The notes: generated by a model not told the origin, from the sequence alone. 64,000 bases of DNA from Paenibacillus beijingensis (GCF_000961095.1 NZ_CP011058.1:2137001-2201000), one strand, 5' to 3'; positions 26,354 to 34,696 are shown, numbered from the stretch's first letter. Translations and numbers: made by a program.

Positions 26354-27340
26354 CTACACTTTCTCTTTGACCGCTTTGCCGAACATTCCTTCGGGTTTAA
26401 AGATCAAGACGAGAATCAAAATCGCAAACGCGAACACGTCTTTATACTCCCCGCCGAAACTGCCGCCCGAAATGATCCCGAGATTAGCGGAGGCGAACAT
26501 TTCCAGCACTCCGAGCACGAGCCCGCCGAACATGGCTCCGCGGATATTTCCGATGCCCCCCAGAACGGCCGCCGTAAACGCTTTAATGCCGAGGACGTAG
26601 CCGATGAAGGGATCGATCGTTCCGTACTGCTGGGCGAACAGGACGCCTGTCGCGCCGCCGAGCGCGGACCCGATAAAAAACGTGAGCGCAATGACCTTGT
26701 TGACATTAATGGACATCAGCGATGCCGTTTCCCGGTCCTGCGCAACGGCCCGCATCGCAACGCCCCATTTGGAGCGCTTGATGAACAGATCCAAGCCGAC
26801 CATCAGAAGAATGGCGACCGCAATTACAATGATCGTGTTCATTTTCAGAAACCCGTCGCCAAAGCTCCCCCAAACGGAAGAGGTTCCCAGTTTTAGATTC
26901 TGATTGTACAGCGTCGGGGCGCTGACAATGTAATTGCCCGTTTTCAATTCGGCGATAAACCGGACCAGGTCCTGCAGCAGGAACGATACCCCGATCGCAG
27001 ATATGAGCGAAATCAATTTAGGCGCTCTTCTTAGCGGCCGGTACGCGATCCGTTCGATTCCGACGCCCAGTATCCCCGTGATCAGCATCGCCGAAACGAG
27101 CAGAAAGATATAAACGATCCAGCCCGGCATACTGCCCAGCCAACCCGCGGACTTAAAGAGAAGCAGCGTGGAGGTGCCGACAAACGCGCCCGTCATAAAT
27201 ATTTCGCCATGAGCGAAGTTGATCAGCTCCAGTATTCCGTAGACCATCGTGTAGCCGATTGCGATGACGGCATAGACGGCGCCTAGCGTAATGCCGTCGA
27301 TCAATACCTGAGGCAGCGTCTGGATAATGCTGGAGAACAT
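26354..27340 (-). CDS. livH: LIV-type ABC transporter permease, LivH-like
   Basis: The 328-residue permease begins LPQVLIDGITLGAVYAVIAI, then GYTMVYGILELINFAHGEIF, the defining LivH N-terminus. The cytoplasmic loop KWGVAMRAVAQDRETASLMG-like segment (S instead of the usual G at the end) and AVLGGIGNIRGAMFGG also match. About eight helices are predicted. It lies 89 bp downstream of the binding-protein gene and forms the membrane heterodimer with LivM. Confidence 0.95.
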   Translation of the reverse strand: MFSSIIQTLPQVLIDGITLGAVYAVIAIGYTMVYGILELINFAHGEIFMTGAFVGTSTLLLFKSAGWLGSMPGWIVYIFLLVSAMLITGILGVGIERIAYRPLRRAPKLISLISAIGVSFLLQDLVRFIAELKTGNYIVSAPTLYNQNLKLGTSSVWGSFGDGFLKMNTIIVIAVAILLMVGLDLFIKRSKWGVAMRAVAQDRETASLMSINVNKVIALTFFIGSALGGATGVLFAQQYGTIDPFIGYVLGIKAFTAAVLGGIGNIRGAMFGGLVLGVLEMFASANLGIISGGSFGGEYKDVFAFAILILVLIFKPEGMFGKAVKEKV

Positions 27341-27429
27341 GGCATAACCCCTTCATTGATAAAAATGGCAAAAGAGGTACATTAAGCACATACCTCTTTT
27401 GCATATGATCAAATATTGACGTTACGACG

Positions 27430-28647
27430 TTACTTGGCTACTTCGGAGATAAGGGAACCCGGGTAAGTGGCCTCTTTGTATTCGTACACGAACACTTTGG
27501 CGAAATCGTTGTCGCCCTTGCCGTCAAACGTTACTTTGGTCGCAAGGCCTTCGTAATCTTTCGTTGCGCGCACCGCGTCGCGAACTTGTTCACGCGAAGG
27601 AAGCTTGCCGCCGTTTGCGTCTACGGCGCTTTTTAACCCGCTCAGAATGAGGCTCATGCAATCGTAAGCGTAAGCGGAATAAGCGTCGACGCTTTTTCCG
27701 AATTTCGCTTTGTAATCGTCGGCCCATTTCTTACCGTTATCGGATTTCGTAATATCGGTCGCAACCGAAGTGTACAGAACGCCTTTCGAGCTGTCGCCCG
27801 CGATGTCAATCATACCCGACGAGTCAATCGCGTCCCCGCCCATAAACGGAGCGGTGATGCCTTTCTCTCGCGCTTGCTTGACGATCAAGCCGCCTTCCGC
27901 ATATACGCCGCCGAAGAAGATGAAGTCCGGCTTTTTGCTGAGCACCTGGTTGAGCACGCCGTTGAAGTCCTTCTCGCCGACCGTAATCCCTTCGTAGCCG
28001 GCAACGGCTGCGCCCAGCTTCTCGACCTCGCCTCTGAACGCATCCGCGAGCCCTTGGCCGTATGCCGTCTTGTCCTGGATAATAAACACGTTTTTGGCGC
28101 CGACCGTATTAACCGCATATTGAGCCGCGGCCGGGCCTTGGAAGTCATCACGGGCGACAATCCGGTTGACGGCTTTCAAATTGCGGTCCGTCACTTCGGT
28201 CGCCGTATTGGAGGGGGAAACCATGGGAATATTATACTTTTCGTAGACAACGGAGGATGGAATCGCGACCCCGGAGTTCATATGGCCGACGACGGCGAGG
28301 ATGCTGGTGTCAGCGCCGATCAATTCCGCGTTCGCCACTCCTTTTTTCGGATCCCCTTGATCGTCGTAAGGCGCCAGCTGCAGATCGAAGCCAAGCTTTT
28401 CAAACTCCGCTTTATGCTCTTCAAGCGCAAATTGCGCGCCCAGCTTGATGGCCTCGCCTTGAACGGCGCTGCCTCCGGACAGAGGAGATTGGGTCGCAAT
28501 CTTAATCACGGTTTTTTTATCGGACGAGCCGCCGGATGCCGAGGTGTTTTCGGTCGAGCCGGACGAACCGGACGAGCCGCATGCCACCAACAGCGCGATC
28601 ATCATGGTAGAGATTAACATCACCGCAAAACTTTTTTTCATGTTCAT
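27430..28647 (-). CDS. LIV-type solute-binding lipoprotein (Leu/Ile/Val-binding family)
   Basis: The protein has 405 residues. The signal peptide ends in the lipobox LLVAC, followed by a Ser/Gly linker. The type I periplasmic-binding fold (family 6) is evident from IKIATQSPLSGGSAVQGEAI, DDQGDPKKGVANAE, VVGHMNSGVAIPSS and IQDKTAYGQGLADAF. The start at 28647 has GAGGAGGG upstream. It is the first gene of the operon and lies about 160 bp after a tandem glycine riboswitch and its terminator. Relatives bind branched-chain amino acids, amides, urea or other amino acids. The riboswitch suggests that glycine status controls this importer. Confidence 0.95.
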   Translation of the reverse strand: MNMKKSFAVMLISTMMIALLVACGSSGSSGSTENTSASGGSSDKKTVIKIATQSPLSGGSAVQGEAIKLGAQFALEEHKAEFEKLGFDLQLAPYDDQGDPKKGVANAELIGADTSILAVVGHMNSGVAIPSSVVYEKYNIPMVSPSNTATEVTDRNLKAVNRIVARDDFQGPAAAQYAVNTVGAKNVFIIQDKTAYGQGLADAFRGEVEKLGAAVAGYEGITVGEKDFNGVLNQVLSKKPDFIFFGGVYAEGGLIVKQAREKGITAPFMGGDAIDSSGMIDIAGDSSKGVLYTSVATDITKSDNGKKWADDYKAKFGKSVDAYSAYAYDCMSLILSGLKSAVDANGGKLPSREQVRDAVRATKDYEGLATKVTFDGKGDNDFAKVFVYEYKEATYPGSLISEVAK

Positions 28648-28808
28648 AAAAACCCTCCTCGATTGTTCTCATTTGTCGGGACAAGCTTTTCGGATTGAAT
28701 CATGATGATATGCGTTTGTTACGTTTCTAATCTCCATCTTCACCTTCTGATCGCGTAAGATCCGCCCTCTTAAAATCACCCCGGTTATGTATCAAATTTG
28801 TGTAAAAA

Positions 28809-28865
28809 GTAAAAAAACAACGAATAAAGAAACGGATATGAGGGGTGCCCGCCGTTTCTTTACCC
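28809..28865 (-). terminator. Riboswitch expression platform: intrinsic terminator
   Basis: On the minus strand AAAGAAACGG (28861-28852) pairs perfectly with CCGUUUCUUU (28835-28826); the stem can extend four more base pairs with GGGU at 28865-28862 against 28825-28822 (two are G-U), and a run of seven U's follows at 28817-28811. The GGGU bases are also part of the closing P1 helix of the second glycine aptamer (CCUCUG with CAGGGG), and AGGGGGU could alternatively pair with ACCCCU at 28846-28841 in the terminator loop. These pairings exclude one another, so this is a transcription-attenuation switch. Whether glycine turns it on or off is not decidable from the sequence. Confidence 0.85.
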
Positions 28866-29048
28866 CCTGTCCTTTGTACCTGAGAGTTACCTTCGGAAGA
28901 TTGTCCTCCATCCAAAGTTTCTCCTTCGGCGACCCTGACGGGTTCTCTCCAGAGGTGTGTCCGGTATTGGTCCTTTTGCCTGAGATCTTCACCCTGACCG
29001 GGCTTATTCCTTCGGCGTTACTTTAATGTAAAGTAATCTCTCCCAAAA
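28862..29048 (-). promoter_or_regulatory. Tandem glycine riboswitch (two aptamers)
   Basis: Read on the minus strand, two copies of the glycine aptamer core occur in series. The first has GGGAGAGA, then GCCGAAGGAAUAAG, then CUCAGGCAAAAGGACC. The second has CUGGAGAGAACCCG, then GCCGAAGGAGAAAC, then CUCUCAGGUACAAAGGACAG. The GGAGAGA / GCCGAAGGA / CUCAGGCAAAAGGAC sequence series is the known glycine riboswitch consensus, and the tandem arrangement with a short linker is its usual form. It heads the leader of the LIV-type ABC operon, not the gcvT or glycine-cleavage genes it usually controls. Confidence 0.93.
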
Positions 29049-29084
29049 CCTTCATCCACATATCAAATTGTCCTTTTTTTTACA

Positions 29085-29114
29085 TTATTACATGAATGAA
29101 AAGAGGTTTGTCAA
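29085..29114 (-). promoter_or_regulatory. Sigma-A promoter of the riboswitch/LIV operon
   Basis: On the minus strand a perfect -35 TTGACA (29114-29109) is followed after 18 bases by TAATAA (29090-29085), with a TG just before the -10. Transcription should begin near 29078, about 30 bases before the first aptamer. The region 28648-28808 between terminator and first gene shows nothing else recognisable. Confidence 0.75.
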
Positions 29115-29252
29115 CGTTTATTTTTTTGGTGTTACATTCGTGTTTGGTTTGATAACACGAAACAAATACGCGATACAGCTAAAATAAAGGTATGTAAGCG
29201 CATTCTCAAATTGAAGCGCCCTGCCATTCGTTCAGCGGGCGTTCAAAATCGA

Positions 29253-29308
29253 CAAAAACCCCTCCGGGCCGGCGGACGTTTTGACGTCCGGCACAAGCCG
29301 GGAGGGGT
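29253..29308 (-). terminator. Terminator after the GPH/HPr-like operon
   Basis: ACCCCTCC/GGAGGGGT arms with a nested CGGACG/CGTCCG hairpin form a long stem, followed on the minus strand by five T's (29257-29253). It lies 40 bp after the HPr-like stop. Confidence 0.85.
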
Positions 29309-29347
29309 CTGCCTTGATTGCTGATTATTCCGCAGGACGGGCAGCCT

Positions 29348-29608
29348 CTACTCATAATGGTCAAACAAGACCGCCAGTTCCTCGACGGCTCGTTCTTCGT
29401 CCGGACCTTCCGCCGTCAGGGTGACCGGCGTCCCTTTCGTGACATCGAGCGCCATGACGCCCAGGATGCTTTTCGCATCCGAAATAACGTTCTTGGCCTG
29501 CCACACAATCCGGATTTCCGATTCGAACGATGCAGCCGCCGTCGTCAGCTTTTTGGCGAAAAGGACGTGGAAGCCGTTTTGGCGCATTATTATTTCTTTT
29601 GTGGTCAT
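29348..29608 (-). CDS. HPr-family phosphocarrier-like protein with altered active site
   Basis: The 86-residue protein spans one HPr domain. Compared with HPr, the active His is kept but its loop changes from GIHARPA to GFHVLFA, losing the Arg17 and Pro18 that support phosphotransfer from enzyme I. The regulatory serine region is intact (AKSILGVMAL versus KSIMGVMSL), as is the C-terminal GxDExxA motif (GPDEERAVEEL). It could therefore still be modified by HPr kinase at Ser and act like Crh, while His phosphorylation is doubtful. I use the ATG at 29608; a GTG four codons earlier overlaps the ribosome-binding site. It follows a GPH symporter by 20 bp and should be co-transcribed with it. Confidence 0.85.
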   Translation of the reverse strand: MTTKEIIMRQNGFHVLFAKKLTTAAASFESEIRIVWQAKNVISDAKSILGVMALDVTKGTPVTLTAEGPDEERAVEELAVLFDHYE

Positions 29609-29628
29609 CGTGCGCTGCACTCCTTTAC

Positions 29629-31056
29629 TTAGATATCGGATCTTACGGTTTGCAGATCTTTCACGATTTGATTATACTGCTTGTCCAGCCGGTAAAACCA
29701 CAGGATGACAAGCTGAAGCACGGACAAGAGGATCGGCACATATATGAAGAGCATTTGAATCGACGCAAGCGCCGAGGCGCTTAAGCTCGCTTGCCCCCCG
29801 ACGTAACCGCCGAGAGCCAGACCCCATCCGACGAGCGCCGCACCGAAGCCGCTGCCCGCTTTCGTCCCGAAGCTGCCCGCGCTGTAGACGAGGCCTTCAG
29901 TCCGCATCCCGGTTTTCCACTCGCCGTATTCCACCGTATCGGCCAGCATCGCAAAGAAGGTGCCCATGATTGGCGCCGTACCCATGGATTTGATTACCAG
30001 GCCGGCAATAACAAACGTAAGGTCGTCCGGTTTGAAAGCCGTAACCAGAGAGCCCGCAATCAAAATCACGCTGCCGGCCATAGCCGCATTCCGCTTTCCA
30101 AAGCGCTTGATGACGGGAGCAAGCAGAAAATAGGCGACCAATAACGGGATGAGGTTCGCCAATCCCAAGATGCCGACCAAATCCACGTTATCCAGCATAT
30201 ACTGCGCGTAATAAACAATCATCGTGCTGCCCATGGCGTTGTTGGCAAAAAACACAATCGCGAATACCAGGAGCAGCGCCCAGTACTTGTTTCTAAAAAG
30301 CGCTTTCAGACCGCGCCTGAACGGAATCTCCTTTTGCACGACGGACGGCTTGACCCGCTCCTTCGTCGTGGCGAACGTAAACAGGAAGACCAGCATGCCC
30401 AGCACGCCAAAGATGGCAAAGGTCCAAATCCAGCCGATCTTGCCGCCGCCGAACACGTTTACAAGCGGCTTAGTGAAATAGGTGACCAGAATCGCGCCGC
30501 AAACGGCCAGGACCATCCGGAAAATGTTCAGGACCGAACGCTGGTAGCCGTCCTGCGTCATCAAGGAGTTCAGAACGCCGTACGGAACGTTGATGGCCGA
30601 ATAGATAAAGTTCATCAACAAATAAGTGACGTAGATATAGATCATCGTCACGACAGGTCCCGCATCAGGCACCGTAAACAGCAGCAAGCCGGAAGCGGCG
30701 AACGGTGCGGCCATCCACAGCAGCCAAGGCCGCGCTTTGCCGTGTCTGCTTTTCGTCTTGTCGATCATTGCTCCGATTCCGATATCCGCGAAGGCGTCAA
30801 GCACGCGGGCGATGAACAGCAGCGTGCCCACAGCAGCGGCCGCAATCCCGATCACATCGGTATAAAAAAAAGACAAAAACGTGGACGCTGCCGCAAACAG
30901 CAGCTGGCTCGCAAAATCGCCAAGCCCGTATCCGATTTTTTCTTTCAATGAGATATCTTGAACGAGCGAATTGTCCACCGCCCTGCCGGGCGCTCCATCC
31001 GCAGCTCCGCTTGATCCAACGCCAGTCACTTTGTAGGCTGATTTGTTAGCGCTCAT
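29629..31056 (-). CDS. GPH-family sugar:cation symporter (MelB/XynB-like)
   Basis: The 475-residue protein has 12 predicted helices. The GPH motifs are present: the first helix YGLGDFASQLLFAAASTFLS, the cytoplasmic loop motif IGAMIDKTKSRHGKARPWLLW-type region (A-x-x-D-K-T-x-S-R-x-G-K-x-R-P), and the central loop with FATTKERVKPS. Members carry melibiose, xylosides, glucuronides and similar glycosides with Na+ or H+. It has a polar N-terminal extension of about 35 residues. The start is the ATG at 31056 after AAAGGAG. It precedes an HPr-like gene and is divergent from a LacI regulator, with a CRE-like site upstream, so it is probably sugar-induced and catabolite-repressed. Confidence 0.94.
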   Translation of the reverse strand: MSANKSAYKVTGVGSSGAADGAPGRAVDNSLVQDISLKEKIGYGLGDFASQLLFAAASTFLSFFYTDVIGIAAAAVGTLLFIARVLDAFADIGIGAMIDKTKSRHGKARPWLLWMAAPFAASGLLLFTVPDAGPVVTMIYIYVTYLLMNFIYSAINVPYGVLNSLMTQDGYQRSVLNIFRMVLAVCGAILVTYFTKPLVNVFGGGKIGWIWTFAIFGVLGMLVFLFTFATTKERVKPSVVQKEIPFRRGLKALFRNKYWALLLVFAIVFFANNAMGSTMIVYYAQYMLDNVDLVGILGLANLIPLLVAYFLLAPVIKRFGKRNAAMAGSVILIAGSLVTAFKPDDLTFVIAGLVIKSMGTAPIMGTFFAMLADTVEYGEWKTGMRTEGLVYSAGSFGTKAGSGFGAALVGWGLALGGYVGGQASLSASALASIQMLFIYVPILLSVLQLVILWFYRLDKQYNQIVKDLQTVRSDI

Positions 31057-31334
31057 GTTTCATCATTCTCCTTTAACGGTATTTTTCCCCAACGATTCTG
31101 TTTCATTCTGGTTGCGCTTTCATGATTTCGAAAGGTCCAGAAGAACAGGCGTTCGCTCTTCTTGGAAAATTGATTCGGTTTCTTGATACCAATTCGGGAA
31201 AGCGGTTTCACAATTAAGGCGGGATTTCGTTTGTTCATAGCAAAAAAAGTGGCTTTTCTTTGTTTTTTCGGCACTTTCAATTCGCTTTTTGCTCCATAAT
31301 GCATCAAACCGGAGGCTTTTTGTATTCGCTATCA

Positions 31335-31346
31335 GAAAGCGTTTTC
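31335..31346. promoter_or_regulatory. CRE-like / LacI-type site upstream of the GPH symporter
   Basis: GAAAGCGTTTTC (on the other strand GAAAACGCTTTC) closely matches the CcpA catabolite-responsive element core. It lies 280 bp upstream of the symporter start in the divergent intergenic region (31057-31536), where I see no gene. Confidence 0.55.
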
Positions 31347-31429
31347 CTGTTTTCCATTATACTTCGATTTATTCTCCCGTCAAGCCCAATTTAAAAATAT
31401 GGGCAATCGCTGCGATAGTCGCAAAATGA

Positions 31430-31458
31430 TTGACGGAATCAGGGTCTTTGCATATAAT
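31430..31458 (+). promoter_or_regulatory. Sigma-A promoter of the LacI gene
   Basis: TTGACG (31430-31435), a 17-bp spacer, and a perfect TATAAT (31453-31458). Transcription would begin near 31465, immediately before the palindrome at 31474-31487. Confidence 0.8.
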
Positions 31459-31473
31459 ACACTCAAAAGCGCG

Positions 31474-31487
31474 GGAAAATATTTTCC
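31474..31487. promoter_or_regulatory. Palindromic operator GGAAAATATTTTCC
   Basis: A perfect 14-bp palindrome sits just downstream of the -10 box, where a bound repressor would block transcription. It probably serves autoregulation of the LacI protein. The centre is AT and not CG, unlike the operators of the first LacI gene. Confidence 0.6.
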
Positions 31488-31536
31488 TATGTAAGCGTTG
31501 TCAAGGAAAACAGGAAAGTGGGCGAAACCTTTGAAG

Positions 31537-32535
31537 ATGACGATTAAAGACATTGCCCGGATGGCAGGCGTTTCGATCTCCACCGTTTCCAGAGTGATCA
31601 ATAACAGCAAACCGGTTCAAGACGACCTCCGCAAGCGGGTGCTGGACGTCATGGAACAAACGAAATTCCGACCGAACACCATCGCCCAGAATCTTGCAAA
31701 AAATGAATCCAATCTGATCGGCGTCATGCTTCCCGAAGTGAAAAACACCGTTCTCGACGAGCTGATCCACGGCATCAATCACGTCTCCCGGATATACGGG
31801 TACAACACGATGCTCAGCTTAACCGGAGGAACGCTTGAGAACGAGCTGCATTATTTCAATTTGTTTCGGGGAATTCAGGCGGACGGCATTATTTTGGCCA
31901 GCGACAATTTAAAAGGCGAGCTGATCGAGCTGATCGAGCTGTCCGGCATCCCGTGCATTTTGGTCGGCCGCGACGCGCATTCGGCCTCGATTCCTTCCGT
32001 TCACGTGGACAATATTACGGCTGCCTATGAAGCGGTCACTTATCTGATCCAGCAGGGGCATCGCCGGATTGCGATGATTCGCGCGCGGAGCGGCGATGTT
32101 GCATCGGGAGACCACCGGTTCGAAGGGTACCGGATGGCACTGGCGGAAGCCGGCATTCCATTGGCCCGCGATTGGATTGTTGAAAGCGGTATCACTGTTG
32201 AGGACGGGATCGAGGCGATGCGCAAAATACGCGAAAGCCGCTCCATGCCGACCGCCTTATTCTGCGCGACGGATCGGATCGCGATCGGGGCTATGCATGA
32301 CTTGATGGAAAACGGCCTGCGCATTCCGGACGACGTATCCGTGGTCGGCTTTGACGGCATCGACATGTCCGCTATGATTCGGCCGAAGCTGTCCACCGTG
32401 AAGTACTCCGCTTCGGAAATCGGAATGACCGCGGCGCGGAACTTAATCAAACGGATCAGAGGGGGAGAAGTTTCCCCCCGCCACTGGTGCGTATCGCATT
32501 ATTTGGAAACCCGCGACAGCGTCCGTTCGATTTAA
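31537..32535 (+). CDS. LacI-family transcriptional regulator
   Basis: The protein has about 332 residues. The N-terminal DNA-binding domain reads MTIKDIARMAGVSISTVSRV, INNSKPVQDDLRKRVLDVM, with hinge FRPNTIAQNLAK. The sugar-binding core follows (ADGIILASDNLKGELIEL; GYRMALAEAGIP; VSVVGFDGIDMS). The exact start is unsure: ATG 31537 or TTG 31531, both weakly preceded by AGGAAAG. It is divergent from the GPH symporter/HPr operon, which is its likely target. It has a strong promoter with an overlapping palindrome. Confidence 0.94.
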   Translation: MTIKDIARMAGVSISTVSRVINNSKPVQDDLRKRVLDVMEQTKFRPNTIAQNLAKNESNLIGVMLPEVKNTVLDELIHGINHVSRIYGYNTMLSLTGGTLENELHYFNLFRGIQADGIILASDNLKGELIELIELSGIPCILVGRDAHSASIPSVHVDNITAAYEAVTYLIQQGHRRIAMIRARSGDVASGDHRFEGYRMALAEAGIPLARDWIVESGITVEDGIEAMRKIRESRSMPTALFCATDRIAIGAMHDLMENGLRIPDDVSVVGFDGIDMSAMIRPKLSTVKYSASEIGMTAARNLIKRIRGGEVSPRHWCVSHYLETRDSVRSI

Positions 32536-32547
32536 CGGTTAGCTGCC

Positions 32548-33099
32548 TTAGATCCGATTCTCTTTCACCCAGCGGATCATGTTGTCGCACCATTCGATCG
32601 ACATGCGCTCGAAGCCGACTCCCATCTCGATGACGACAACGGTCGAAAATAAAGGATTATCGCTCGTTAACGGCCCGTTCTGCTCTCGTAACATGGCTGC
32701 TCTTGCCGTATATTCCGCCAAAATCTCCTCATGCTGCCGCTTGTTTTCTTCCAGCAGCGGAATCAGGACCTCCGGTTCAATCAGCCACGAGCTGTACTGC
32801 TTGAGCAAAAATTCCTCCCAATCCCCCGGCTTGCCCGGTTGGGCGACCCAGGCTTTTAAGCTTTCGATACCCGCTTCCGTAATTTTATACACTTTGCGCG
32901 CCGGCCGGTACGATTCCCGCTCATGGGATAGAAGCTCGATGAGCCCTTCCCCCTCCATTTTGGCGAGGGACGGATACAGCTGGTTGTTGTTTATTTTATA
33001 AAACGCCGTGAACCTGCCGTTCATCTGCTGCTTCATGTCGTATCCGCTCAGCGGTTCCCGCGCCAATAGACTAAGCAATGCATATTGGATCGAACTCAT
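32548..33099 (-). CDS. PadR-family transcriptional regulator
   Basis: The 183-residue protein begins IQYALLSLLAREPLSGYDMK, the PadR winged-helix signature, with a wing region QLYPSLAKMEGEGLIEL and KVYKITEAGIESLKAW. The C-terminal half is the longer Vir-type coiled-coil domain (PadR subfamily 1) that mediates dimerisation. The ATG at 33099 follows GAGGTGG. PadR proteins repress nearby efflux or stress genes on binding phenolics or drugs. It is divergent from a TSUP permease; a palindrome lies in the shared region. Confidence 0.93.
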   Translation of the reverse strand: MSSIQYALLSLLAREPLSGYDMKQQMNGRFTAFYKINNNQLYPSLAKMEGEGLIELLSHERESYRPARKVYKITEAGIESLKAWVAQPGKPGDWEEFLLKQYSSWLIEPEVLIPLLEENKRQHEEILAEYTARAAMLREQNGPLTSDNPLFSTVVVIEMGVGFERMSIEWCDNMIRWVKENRI

Positions 33100-33162
33100 G
33101 ATCTGCCCACCTCAATCGATTTTTATATCGTTCAATATCACGTATTCATTCAAACATTATAA

Positions 33163-33174
33163 GTTAATATTAAC
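33163..33174. promoter_or_regulatory. Palindrome GTTAATATTAAC upstream of padR
   Basis: A perfect 12-bp palindrome 64 bp upstream of the PadR start and 138 bp upstream of the TSUP gene is a candidate PadR operator. Position and symmetry are the only evidence. Confidence 0.4.
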
Positions 33175-33311
33175 CTAATGATGAGTGAGAAGCAACCGGT
33201 ACCAATTTTCTTTTGCTCGCTTCAGGACATCATTTACAACGCTTGGAACGTTGATAGATGAACAAAAATTCATGATATACTGGTAAAAAAAACCGAAGCA
33301 AAGGAGTCATC

Positions 33312-34055
33312 ATGGACATTACACCGTTACAGCTGGCGGTTACGATCATCTGTGCCGTCCTGATCGGGTTTACGAAAACCGGCCTGCCCACGCTCGGGAT
33401 ATTTGTGGCTGCCATAATGGCGACGATATTTCCCGCGCGCGAATCTGTCGGTCTTGTGACCCCTATCCTGATCACCGGGGATATTATCGCGATTCTTTAT
33501 TACCGGAAAGCGGTTGTCTGGAAGCACCTTCTCGTGCTGCTGCCTTGGGTGCTCGCCGGCATCGGCGCTGGTTATATCGTGCTGGGCCAAATCGGCAACC
33601 GCTCGCTCTCCGTACTGATCGGCATCCTCGTATTGCTGCTCATCGCGCTTCATCTGGTCAAGGATCGGCTGGAGCGCGCGCTCGAGTTCGCCTTCACCAA
33701 ATCGCGGGCCTTTAACGGCGGGCTCGGCATCCTTGCCGGCTTCACGACGATGATCGGCAATGCGGCAGGCAGCATCATGTCGATCTATTTGTTCTCCAAA
33801 GGAATGAACAAAACCGCTTTCGTCGGCACGAACGCCTTTTTCTTTTTTATCGTCAACGTCATCAAAGTTCCGTTCACCTCTCATCTCGGGCTCATTACGC
33901 CGCAGTCGCTCGTGCTCACCGCTTGGATGATTCCGGCCGTTGCGGCCGGCGCAATTGCCGGCTTCAAGCTGCTTCCGCTTATTCCGCAAAAATATTTTCA
34001 GGCTATCATCCTCATCCTGGCGGCGCTCGGCGGCATTCATTTGATCCTGTTCTGA
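33312..34055 (+). CDS. TSUP-family permease (TauE/SafE, sulfite/organosulfur exporter-like)
   Basis: The 247-residue protein has about eight helices with the two TSUP repeats: GFTKTGLPTLGIFVAAIMAT near the N-terminus and GFTTMIGNAAGSIMSIYLFS in the second half, both typical family motifs. Members move sulfite, sulfoacetate, taurine or other small organic anions. The ATG at 33312 follows AAAGGAGTCATC. It is divergent from the PadR regulator. The ligand cannot be inferred. Confidence 0.92.
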   Translation: MDITPLQLAVTIICAVLIGFTKTGLPTLGIFVAAIMATIFPARESVGLVTPILITGDIIAILYYRKAVVWKHLLVLLPWVLAGIGAGYIVLGQIGNRSLSVLIGILVLLLIALHLVKDRLERALEFAFTKSRAFNGGLGILAGFTTMIGNAAGSIMSIYLFSKGMNKTAFVGTNAFFFFIVNVIKVPFTSHLGLITPQSLVLTAWMIPAVAAGAIAGFKLLPLIPQKYFQAIILILAALGGIHLILF

Positions 34056-34150
34056 TCCGGATCGTTACATCCTTTTTCGCATCTGATATATTAATAGTGT
34101 TGTCCGGCCCATCGTTTCGTTTCAAACTGTCGGCATAAGGAGGAATCGTT

Positions 34151-34696
34151 ATGAATACATATACGCTGCAAATCGGGGAATTAACGAGGGTGCTTCCGAT
34201 CGTTCCGATATCGGACGAACTGAGCATTGCCAGCTTTGTTATTTTGGGAGATACCGAACTGGTGGATGCTGCCGCGCAGCTCGTAGCTGACAGGCTGCCG
34301 CCTGTCGATGTGCTCGTTACAGCCGAAGCGAAAGGAATCCCGTTCATTTACGAGCTGTCAAAAAAACTCGGAATGGCACGTTACGTCGTCGCGAGAAAAA
34401 GCATAAAACCTTATATGGAAGAGCCTTTGATCAATAAAGTCGTCTCCATTACGACCCAGAAGGAACAGGTGCTCGTTTTGGATAAATCCGATACCGAGTT
34501 TATAAAAGGCAAGCGGGTCGCGGTCGTCGATGACGTCATCAGCACAGGAGAGTCGCTGCGCGTCCTCGAAGAGCTCGTTGAATTAGCCGGAGGCATCGTG
34601 ACGGCAAAAGCGGCGATTTTAGCCGAAGGCGATGCGGCGAAACGGGACGATATTATCTTTTTGGAGGCACTGCCGTTGTTTAGAAGGAATCGCTAA
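34151..34696 (+). CDS. Phosphoribosyltransferase (adenine PRT-like, type I PRTase fold)
   Basis: The 181-residue protein has the PRPP-binding signature VAVVDDVISTGESLRV, preceded by GKR, and an upstream PPi-loop region (VTAEAKGIPFIYELSKKLG). This pattern is close to adenine phosphoribosyltransferase, but the N-terminal part differs and true Apt is usually encoded near relA. It converts a base plus PRPP to the nucleotide, or acts as a PRTase-fold regulator. The ATG follows AAGGAGGAATCGTT. A hairpin with a short T-run about 76 bp after the stop may terminate it. Confidence 0.88.
   Translation: MNTYTLQIGELTRVLPIVPISDELSIASFVILGDTELVDAAAQLVADRLPPVDVLVTAEAKGIPFIYELSKKLGMARYVVARKSIKPYMEEPLINKVVSITTQKEQVLVLDKSDTEFIKGKRVAVVDDVISTGESLRVLEELVELAGGIVTAKAAILAEGDAAKRDDIIFLEALPLFRRNR

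Noticed and set aside
31053..31307. 84-codon minus-strand frame before the GPH symporter
   Set aside because: Lys/Arg-rich and overlaps the start of the symporter; no conserved feature or good ribosome-binding site.
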